From Dryocosmus kuriphilus (lineage: Eukaryota > Arthropoda > Insecta > Hymenoptera > Cynipidae): 64,000 nucleotides of DNA. The stretch covers positions 132,090,197 through 132,154,196 of the forward strand of contig CM076190.1 of the NCBI GenBank assembly GCA_038277395.1, read 5' to 3'. Shown here piece after piece: positions 55,590 through 64,000 of this stretch (within the stretch, counting starts at the first letter, position 1; each line of letters opens with the position of its first letter). Below the pieces are notes generated by a model, which saw only the letters and a list, made by a program, of their open reading frames with translations, had not been told where the DNA came from and ran no database searches. The position numbers and the translations under genes were made by a program.

Positions 55590-56165
55590 TAAACTTCCGA
55601 AAACGCGATACCTCGGATTACTTTTATAGTTGGTATGTTTATGTAGTTTGGCACGCTGATTACGAATATGACCATGAAAATTTGCGCGCAAATGACATCT
55701 TCGAGATAAAAACCTCAAAAAACTAAAAAATTTCAGGTTTTTGAGTTTTCTTCATTAAATACATAAAACTGACAAAAGGCACTTAATTAAAAATTAGAGA
55801 CCTTTGAACACACAAAGTATTTCTGTGACCAGACATAGGAGTGCCTTCCCGCTCCACACAAACCAACCCATATTCATCGTCCATTTTCTCGAAAGTTTTC
55901 AATCGTAATGCAAAAATATACTAAACATAAAATGTGTACTTTTCGAAAATCTGTGATTGTTATTTGAAAGCTTTTTGGTATTTTCATGTATTTACTTAAA
56001 AACACGCAACAAACGTGAAACTTTTTAGTCTTTAGAAATTTTGAAATTGAAGATGTCACTTGCGTAAATTTTAATGGGCATATTCGTAATCAACGTCAAA
56101 TTACATGGGTATATCTAAGTTTCAAATCAGTCTGAGGTATCGCGTTTTCGGAAATTCAGCCAATG
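55590..56165. repeat. inverted repeat R4, arms about 120 bp
   Basis: The arm at 55592-55710 (TTCCGAAAACGCGATACCTC, GATTACGAATATG, GACATCTTC) is the reverse complement of the arm at 56045-56160. A third, more diverged relative lies at 60100-60262. The spacer is AT-rich and non-coding. Confidence 0.75.
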
Positions 56166-56650
56166 AATGTCACTAACATTCCTGTGTGAATGAATGAAAC
56201 AACTTTTGTTCCACACTTTTTTCCTTATGTCTCATATTTAAAAAAAACCCAAATTTTCGATTTTCAGGAAAACATCCGTCATTTTGTTAATTTATGAATG
56301 TTTTCAAATTTCATTCCGGATTTGCAATATTCAGAAAACGTCTCATAATAATCAATAAGAAAAAGTTTGTTATTACCACTATTTTAAGAAATACCGAATT
56401 TTCAAGAAAAAAATTGCCCGATCTTTTTTTTTCAAAAAAAAATATTCGAAAACCTTTTGGCACCACTTCCTAAAACTTTTTTAGGTCAGAAAGATCCCAT
56501 ATACCAAGTTTCATGCCTTCTGAACAACTTAGGCCTATTTTAGGTGTATCGCAGCTACTAATAAGCATGCACAGACTGCCTTCTTTGAAATAAATTCGGC
56601 CCTTCAAAAAATTGTTTATTTAAAAACAAGGTTGAAATCAATGATCCTTT
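56166..56650 (-). repeat. dispersed repeat R3, copy 3, uninterrupted and inverted
   Basis: Its reverse complement covers both the 44865-45070 and 46655-46925 halves contiguously, so it shows the pre-insertion state of R3. Confidence 0.75.
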
Positions 56651-56695
56651 TTTCGACTTTATAAATAATTTTAAATATAATAATTTAGATGAAAA

Positions 56696-57480
56696 ATTGT
56701 GTCGAACTGCATTATATTCACATCTTCCTGGTCAATTCCAGAAATTTTGAAACTACTCAACAAAGCTCTTGAAATCATTGAAGCGTGGACTAAGCTCTGG
56801 AGAATAAAAATCAACATAGCAATACCAGAATCAATTCTTTTCTCAGTCAGGAAACCAGTTACAATAGACCCGCCCGAAATGTTTAAAGAACCAATAAAGT
56901 TAAAAAAAACTCCATAAAATACCTTAGGAGCACACTACATAAACGACTCAATTGGAAACATCATATTCGGAAAGGAAAAGGGAGAGCCCTCGAGATCATG
57001 TCGCGTCTACATCCTGTTGTTAATCGACAGTCAAATCTAAAACCCAGTTACGCAATTTTAATCTATAAAATGTTCATACGACCCATAATAACCTACGCCT
57101 GCGCTGTTTGGGGCGGTGCGTCAAAAAGTAACATCAATCAAATGAAGATCATCCAAAATAGGTTCCTCAGACGCGTCACCAAAACACCCAGATATACCAA
57201 AAATCCTGTCCTACATAAAGAACTTCAGTTACCCTAGATATCAGAATATATTAAAGAAACCGCCACCAAATTTTATGAATCCACATTAGTTTCACCTTTC
57301 CAACATACTTACTCTCCAGAAAAATATTACTACGATCCTCTTCGCAAGCACGCGATACCAAAAGACTTTCTCATGAAATAAGACATCCTTCCTCTATTCT
57401 TCTCTCTCACAGTCCGCGGATTGCATGTCACGTTCTCGAGGAACCGTCTGCAGTAACCCAAAAGTACTTATAAAGCTCAG
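56696..57480 (+). pseudogene. Jockey-clade LINE fragment, RT thumb and C-terminal part
   Basis: Decayed frames show ALEIIEAWTKLWRIKINIAI, a GAHYINDSIGN block, EIMSRLHPVVNRQSNLKPSY, FIRPIITYACAVWGGASKSN, IIQNRFLRRVTKTPRYTKN and VLHKELQLP. The order fits the end of Jockey ORF2 after the YADD block. Stops occur at 56915 and 57235, and there are frameshifts. The sequence is 5'-truncated; no tail or TSD was identified. It is a different subfamily from the element at 49716. Confidence 0.8.
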
Positions 57481-58314
57481 CATCCCTGAGGAAGAGGCAT
57501 TTTAAATACGTGGTGCAATGTAGCGACAGACGGTGGTGTAATTTCCTCAGAACCAAAAGAAACTTAGACTAGGATTGTCGTCAGAATTATATAGATTTCT
57601 GTCTAGAATTCATATCAGGTTTGCATAGATTTCATTCTACTTAAATTCTATAGAATTTTTCCACCTGGGTTCAGAGGTTGCATGAAGATAATTTATTTAT
57701 TGTTATAAATACTTTAATACAGAATGGATACCCAGAAAGACTTATAGCTTCAAAACCTACATCAAGATTTCAAAAATTTATCTACGATGAGAATTATAAC
57801 ATAAATACCTAAGAAAGGAATAATAATTATGAAGAACCAAAATAGATGATCCTGACCCCATACGCCGACACCGTTTCTAGGAAAGTTAACCACATTTTTC
57901 GTGACTCCACATAAACACTAGTTTGTGGATGGGTTTACATAGGACAGAAGAGAATAGAACTTTTAATGAGAATTAAGGAATAAAAAAAAGACGTAGAGAA
58001 CTTCAGTCTTGGGTTGGCCTTAAGCAAATACGCTGTGCTGCTCTGCGCCGTGACCAATTTTCATACTTTTCATTTTAATAGTACATTTATCCTGGCTGTC
58101 GAAAGAAATAAAACGCAAACAGAATTTTTGGAAATGACTTATATAATTCGAAATAAAAAAATCATTTAATTTATGCACAGATCGTCAGGGACGTGAAACA
58201 CTTTATCATATTTTAAGTTTTACAAAAAGGAAGGAAAATAGATCTTACACTTATTTGATTACGTACCCTTATGGTACGCTCTTCCAAAGTTTAACGTTCC
58301 GTACGGACATGGGT
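57481..58314. other. unassigned AT-rich DNA
   Basis: No gene, element end or RNA gene was recognised. Confidence 0.4.
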
Positions 58315-59395
58315 TACACTGTAAGAAATAATAGTAAATTTCCCATACAAAAATATGGAAATTTTTCCATACTTTTGAACAACCCATACCAGAATGGAAA
58401 TTTTCCTGTAGCAGCACGAAGATTTTCAATACTTTTCGAGATTCCCATACATCTGTACGGTAAAACTTCCATACAAGTATGGAACGCTGATGCGCAGCTG
58501 TCGCATGCGCACCCGAGTGAACCGCGCATGTGCTGTAGTCATGGTGATTGAAGCAGAACGAAGAGAGTGGGTCTAATGTAGTCATGGCGTCAAACGACTA
58601 ATGCATGACATTTTCAGTGATTTTATGTAACTTTTGGTGTTGTGGCAGAAAGAAAAGTGGCATTTCAAGTACAATAAAAGTGAGTGCAACTGTACTTTTG
58701 GAGTAAAAGTAGGAGGAAGAAATAAGAGGAACAAAATTCTTGTAATACGGGGTAAGCTAATTTCATATATATCTGTTATGTACACAATAAGCGTCAAACT
58801 TTGATGAACGTAAATGTAACATGATTTGCAAACGTAATCATTCTTTTTTTAATTTTTGCAAGGTATTCCAAACAATCAGCCCTAAGGGGGGCCACAAGAG
58901 AGGGAGGAATAAGAGGAACATCCATACGGTAAATCCTCAAGTCCAGAAATTGATGGAAACCATGGGAATGGAAGCGGATTTTATTTCTCAAGTTTGATTG
59001 TCTTTCAATTATTAAATTCTTACAGGTGTTGTACAATATATTACTTTGTACATTATAATTTACTTAAAATTATATTTTATCTGTAAATCTCACTTCTGTC
59101 TTTAATTTAACCCTTCTAAAAATTCAGGGTGTGGGAAAACCCTGATCTACGTATGCAAATTTTTCGATACTGGGGTATGCCAAAAATGCCACCCATGTGT
59201 GGGAAAAGTCCCATCCATGTATGGAAATTATCCGATACTGAGGTATGGGAAAATGTCCATTCTTGCCTGGGAAAACTCCAATCTATGTATGTAAAGTTTT
59301 CCATACTAAGGTATGGGAAAATTTCTATCCTTGTATGGGTTAATTACTTCCAATGCATGTATGGAAAATTTACCACAAATTTTTCTTACAGTGTA
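58315..59395. mobile_element. TIR element with sub-terminal CCATAC/GTATGG arrays
   Basis: Ends TACACTGTAAGAAA (58315) and TTTCTTACAGTGTA (to 59395) are exact complements over 14 bp, and similarity extends inward through TAAATTT-CCATAC. Both sub-terminal regions (58345-58485 and 59125-59370) hold repeated CCATAC and GTATGG motifs, often with A/T runs, like clustered transposase-binding sites. The outer TA could be a TA target duplication. The superfamily is uncertain. Interior frames are short; a possible 110-bp intron (donor near 58752, acceptor near 58860) and a basic peptide SPKGGHKRGRNKRNIHT are visible but not assignable. Confidence 0.75.
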
Positions 59396-60600
59396 GCTTA
59401 ATCCGGCAAATTTGATCGGCTGTTTATTCGGTTAAAATTAATTCATTTGAAACGACTTTTTTTCAGTAGATTGGAAATTTTCTCAGAAATTTGATGGTTT
59501 AATCAGATTCGCAATATTGCTACATTAGAAAAAGTTATTATTTAAAATTTAATCAAATATTACAAAATATTCTGAAAACATTTTTTTAAAAATCTTTTGT
59601 ATTTTGATGAAAAATAACGGTATTGAAATTTTGAAGGTCATCATTAGAAAGATAAAAGGTTTAGCTTTAAAATGATATAGTTGGTTTTTCGATGCAGTTC
59701 AAAAAGTATATTTTTTTGATCAACCGGGATTGGCCGTGTAACTGAGCATTAAATGGAGAAGTGTAAGTTACTAGTGTGGCCCGTTAGAGCCGATTCCACC
59801 AACTGTTATTAAATTTTAATCATTGATCAACTTAATTTAATCAGCACATTGCGTTCCACTATCTTCTAAAATTTAAACCATGACATATGCTTTTTCTCTA
59901 AAATCATTATTTTTCGAGAAAGAGAGGATTACGTTGCGATTTTAGGTCACACTTCTAGTCTTGTCGAATATACTTATCAGAGCTTTTATAGGAAACTTTT
60001 TGTCTCAAGGAAACTATGAATATAAGAAAAAATATTTATTTCAATCAGGTCTACAATTTTTGTCTGAAACATTTTTCGAAGTTCTACGTATTTACTGAGG
60101 TAAAAGCAAAAACCATGATTTTTATGGTTTTCAGCATGAAAATTTCATTTGCGCTAATTTTCAATATGATTTTCGTGATCAGCATATCAAAATACGTAAG
60201 CATACGTAGTTTCAACGAAATTGGACGTAACCACTTTTCGGAACTTTATCCGAAATTATCATAAGTATCGTACAAAAAAATATTTTATATTACAAAAAAC
60301 TCAAAACTTTTTTATCCCCTTCCATAAAGATATTCCAAAATGCTGCCATTTTAAAAATCCGCTAGGGTTACACTAACCCAGTCCGTACCCTGAGGGTGTA
60401 GCGCTGTTTTACAAATTTAAATTTAAATGTATTTAAAGCAGCAAAGGACATCATTGTAGTGACTTGACTTTTGAATGACGTGCCTGCAATGGTTCTCTTT
60501 CTGAAATAAATAATATTACTAGTACATAACCTCAAACATGAGGCCATGCGGTTTCACGCCTTGGTCCTCCTTTTCGTTTTCGATTTAATACTATCAACCT
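59396..60600. other. AT-rich DNA with a diverged R4 copy
   Basis: Positions 60100-60262 resemble R4 (TTGCGCTAATTTTCA, TTCGTGATCAGCAT). The short open frame at 60016-60264 is this repeat, not a gene. Nothing else was recognised. Confidence 0.5.
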
Positions 60601-60910
60601 TTTAAAGGCATATGACACACTAGAATACCTATATTACCAACCAAAATTTTTTAGGTTTCTCAATCCTTTTTTGAACCTAAAAAATGTTTCTAACTTAAAT
60701 ATCGGACTGAGATTTCGGGAGCATAAGAAGTGAATAAGCTAGGCTTATGTACATTATTCGAGTAGGGTTTTTGAAAATAAATTTTGCGACGAAATTAAAA
60801 CTGGAAGCATTTTCGAGCGATCTTTTAGTCCGATATTTATTTTTTAAAAAGTTCTTAGATTTAAAAAACGAATTCAATATAGGTATCTTAATTCGTCACA
60901 CGCCTTCAAA
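60601..60910. repeat. fold-back element, about 90-110-bp arms
   Basis: The left arm at 60601-60715 (AAAGGCATATGACACAC, AATACCTATATT, AATATCGGACT) pairs with the right arm at 60823-60907 (AGTCCGATATTTATTTTTTA, AATATAGGTATCTTAATTCG, GTCACACGCCTT). The loop is about 100 bp and non-coding. MITE-like; no clear TSD. Confidence 0.7.
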
Positions 60911-61324
60911 CGCTTAAGCGAATTTGGACGAAACAGTAAGAGAAATTTGTCTAGTCTACTTAAATTATAAGTGAACAATAGTATGGGCACAGAATCCAGA
61001 AACACAAAACCAAACTCAAAGAGAAAAAATGTATCTCGAAAACTTAAATAACAGCAACAAAAAATTAATGATTATGTTCAAATTGGTAGTTAGGTAATGT
61101 TTTATCTCTCCTTTAATTCTAATCCGCTTACAGCGGGAACAGAATGATTATCTGTGATATTTCATCAATGACACCTTGGTTAACACATCCATATTTGCAA
61201 TTATTTCAGGCTTAGAATTTAACGCCCATTTCGTAGGAATTTTTTTAATTCTCGTATGTTTTCTAAAGATATGTAACTCTTATTACAACGTATCTACAAT
61301 TTAAATTTTCGGCTTTGATCCAAC
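60911..61324. other. unassigned AT-rich DNA
   Basis: Nothing recognised. Confidence 0.4.
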
Positions 61325-61620
61325 AAGTGTTATGTTGTTCCTTTCGCATCTGTAGCTCTATAGAGAAACATGGTTTTCACAACACATGTATTGAAAATCC
61401 GTTTTTCAGCACCTGTGAAGCGGGACGAAATAAGGTGTTTCAACCCTAGGGTTGAAACATTCGATTAGTACAGCTTTCTTCGTGTCTGGCCGTTGGTCAA
61501 AGAGAGAGAGCGATAAAATCCGTCGGTATGGTCGAGTAGCAGTGATTGTGGCGCCACAAACGCACCATAACAAATCTCAACATCTTTCTACTAGATTAGT
61601 CTCGCTCCTGTCTAGTCTAG
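61325..61620 (+). repeat. dispersed repeat R2, copy 2
   Basis: Direct relative of 30490-30800. Landmarks are GAAGCGGGACGAAATAAGGT, GTTTCAACCCTAGGGTTGAA, GTCGAGTAGCAGTGATTGTG and GCGCCACAAACGCACC. Confidence 0.75.
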
Positions 61621-62098
61621 AGTTTTTAAATTCTCAGTAATTTAAAATCGTGTAATTTTATTGGTAACATACCGATATGTTACCGAAGCTTAGAGAATTT
61701 ATCGAGAATTTATGAGAATGATCAATTATTTATTGTTTTTTGTTATTTCTTAAAGTAATTTGATAACTTTTACTATCTTATACTTAAACTCGATCATTTG
61801 GTATATTTGTTGAGTTATTGTTATTAGAAAACACATACTAAATGATTGTTAATTAACTATAAAATATCAGACATTTATTTAGAGCGATCAACAGCCCATT
61901 AAAATCTTTAAAAATTCAGTAATTATAAACAGCAATCAAAAATTATTACATTTAAATAAATATAAATAATTAAATGAAGTAAACAATTATTTATTTATTT
62001 AAAAAACTGTTCACATAAGTAGCATATTGTTTCTATAATATTTTGTCGAAATTTTTACTCTTTGGTGAACTGAATTTTAAAAAATTGCCAATTTTCAA

Positions 62099-62100
<2 letters not shown>
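61621..62100. other. unassigned AT-rich DNA
   Basis: Nothing recognised. Confidence 0.4.

Positions 62101-62195
<95 letters not shown>
62101..62195 (+). repeat. (AT)47 microsatellite
   Basis: An uninterrupted AT dinucleotide run of about 95 bp. It can extrude cruciforms and its length is prone to assembly error. Confidence 0.95.
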
Positions 62196-62196
<1 letters not shown>

Positions 62197-62354
62197 TATA
62201 AATGAAAATAATCACAATATTTGTCAGTCTAAATTCTTACTGATTTACCTGAACAATTAAGGCAAATATTAAAATTTAAAACAAAAACTAATATTAAATA
62301 AGTCTTTCTTAATGAAAAATAATAAATTCGCTTTACATTTATATTTAAAAATGT

Positions 62355-63724
62355 TTAATCTTCATCATCAGAAATGTCAGAAGAATCTGAATCAATATCA
62401 TCCTGCTGGTCGAATTCTTCTTCAGCTACATCCTCATTGTTCTCATTAGTCGCAAATTGAATTCGTTTTTGGTTGTGAGCTTTTTTTCGTTCCGCAAGCT
62501 TTAAAGTGTGAGACATGTAAGTCAGCATTCTTGCACGATTTGTCTGCATTCAATTTCTTTTAATAGTGTGGACATTTCCAGCTCTACTAAACGTTCTCTC
62601 CGTCGCTGCGCTTGTAGCTGGCATGTTTAATATCTGAGAGGCTACTTTGCTTAATTTGGAACCAAAAAAAGGAGATGTCCACCAGGTTTGAGCATCTAGA
62701 GTTTTTTCTGTGCTCCATACGAAATCGAGGGGAAAAATACCAGTTTTTGTATGGTAATTCGCAAGCTGCGTCATAACTTCCTGCGTAGAATCTGCTTCTT
62801 CGTTAAAGAGGTATGTAACTCGCTTGTTGATGATTGAGTTACCCACCAGTTTTTCCTCCGCACGAAGATGTATTCCATTAGATTTCGGATCTAGAATATT
62901 TGTTGCGAAGTGTATGGATCTTAACGTCATTTGCCGACGCTTCTGTAAACTTCGTCTTATTGCGTCATCGTCTTCCAAAGAAGCTCGTGAGTTGGAAATT
63001 ACGGCCTCAAAACATTTGTCAATGTCATCAAACGCTTCCGCAACTCGACTCAGAAGACAGAAGAAGTCACACTCAAGTATCGTTATCCATTTCACTATGG
63101 GCAGCAAAAATTCATGTAAAGAAGTTAATCCACACCAAAACTCCTCATCCAGGATATTTTGTTTCACCTCTGCTTTTAACATGATGTTCTCCGTAATTGC
63201 CAATATCTTGAGTGCCTTTTTATTTAAAATTAAGCTATCAATGCAGAAGTCCACGGATCCCCATCTCGTTTTACCAGGCAGTTTAAGAAATGCGGTTGAT
63301 GTCGTTGATGTCTCTGTTTCTGACAATTCCTCAGACTTGAGCTTCTCTTGAATCTTTTCAAAAGTGGCTTTTGTGGCGTGTGATGAGTTGACTTCTTTGA
63401 CAACATCCTTTGCATTCTTCGTCAGGACTTTAAAGGACTTCATCTCTACGATGTCCTTTATAATCAAATTTAACAAGTACGCCGCACAACTATATACTTC
63501 AATGTGAAGATGTGTCCGTCGAACGATTTCTCGTGCTTTAATCATCGCTGCATCATTGTCAGTTACGTAGCGAATATCTTATTCGGGCCGACTTCTTCGA
63601 TTACTTCCGATATTCAGTTCGCCAAATATTCACCCGTATGGTGCTTTTCTCCAATTAGCAGTGTTTTATAAAGCAGAGGTTTACCAAAATTAAATAGAAC
63701 GAACTTTACGATCGATTCGTTTCT
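62355..63724 (-). pseudogene. hAT transposase, near-complete 3' exon with few lesions
   Basis: A likely acceptor (TTTTTTACTTTCCAG) precedes 63724. The first part is decayed: VLFNFGKPLLYKTLLIGEKH, HTGEYLAN with a stop, then IRYVTDNDAAMIKAREI across a frame break near 63575. From 63545 the frame is open for 331 codons: VYSCAAYLLNLIIKDIV, LPGKTRWGSVDFCIDSLI, ILDPKSNGIHLRAEEKL and the C-terminal dimerisation block WWTSPFFGSKLSKVASQILN, then ATSAATERTFSRAG. A single TGA at 62550-62552 follows IKRN, after which MQTNRARMLTYMSHTLKL and an acidic tail continue in frame to 62355. Catalytic residues are partly visible (TDND; the Glu of ATERTFS). No TIRs were identified. Confidence 0.85.
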
Positions 63725-64000
63725 GGAAAGTAAAAAAATAAAATTTTTCTTATTGATATTGACCTTCAATTTTTGAAAAGTTCCAATTGGTTTATATTTA
63801 ATACTAAATGTTAAAGCATATCTAAGGTAAATGAAAATGTCGTTATCTTATAGGCTTTTAAAATTAACTTTAAATTTTTTTTAATTTAAATTTTTAAAAT
63901 CTGTCAAAAATTGAAGACTTTCTTTCCTTACTTCCCTGGACATAAAAAAGAATTTTAGTCAAGAAAAATTACAATTACCTGGAAATAAAAAATGTTTCAG
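63725..64000. other. AT-rich DNA, possibly intron of the hAT gene
   Basis: Non-coding, upstream of the acceptor at 63724. It could be an intron leading to exons beyond the window edge. Confidence 0.4.

Noticed and set aside
1..64000. tRNA, rRNA or other structured RNA genes.
   Set aside because: None was recognised by eye on either strand. A covariance-model scan would be decisive and could not be run.

Overview
The window looks like intergenic or heterochromatin-like DNA from an arthropod nuclear genome, most likely an insect. A wasp is plausible from the mix of element families, but this is an inference. There is no prokaryotic signature. The DNA is AT-rich, most of its coding signal is decayed transposase or reverse transcriptase, and there are introns, simple repeats and target-site duplications (TSDs). 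I recognise only one candidate host gene, plus a damaged paralog of it. Everything else is mobile elements, their relics, tandem or inverted repeats, and unassigned AT-rich sequence.

Positions 1-8.5 kb hold a LINE endonuclease fragment running off the left edge, the left copy of a segmental duplication carrying the broken paralog, a 5'-truncated LINE with a perfect 14-bp TSD, a Tc1-like transposase relic cut by a second LINE copy, and a MULE transposase relic. Positions 8.5-21 kb are a nest. An internally deleted LINE with intact ends sits in a tandem repeat. A Jockey-clade LINE follows, its gag split by a nearly complete R1-clade LINE, and its 3' region carries an internally deleted mariner. 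Positions 21-31 kb hold a fold-back element, a reverse-oriented LINE of the same broad family as the deleted one, a small hAT MITE with a 40-G tract, and a BEL/Pao pol relic.

Positions 31-36 kb are the right copy of the segmental duplication. It contains a hAT element with readable TIRs and an 8-bp TSD, and a two-exon gene for a 131-residue secreted protein with a TATA-like box and phase-compatible splice sites. Positions 36-49 kb hold a second mariner and a family of composite repeats. These combine 154-bp monomers, a (CGACAA)n-like minisatellite and GC-rich palindromes at one end, and occur as direct and inverted copies, one cleanly inserted into another repeat.

Positions 49.7-54.3 kb are a full-length, recently inserted Jockey-clade LINE: 13-bp perfect TSD, 70-nt poly-A tail, an intact 902-residue ORF2, and an ORF1 broken by one stop codon. 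Positions 54-64 kb hold minisatellites, dispersed inverted repeats, a Jockey fragment, a TIR element with arrays of CCATAC/GTATGG motifs near both ends, another fold-back element, a long AT microsatellite and a hAT transposase with few lesions. The genes do not form a pathway. The elements relate to one another mainly by nested insertion, which gives a relative order of events.
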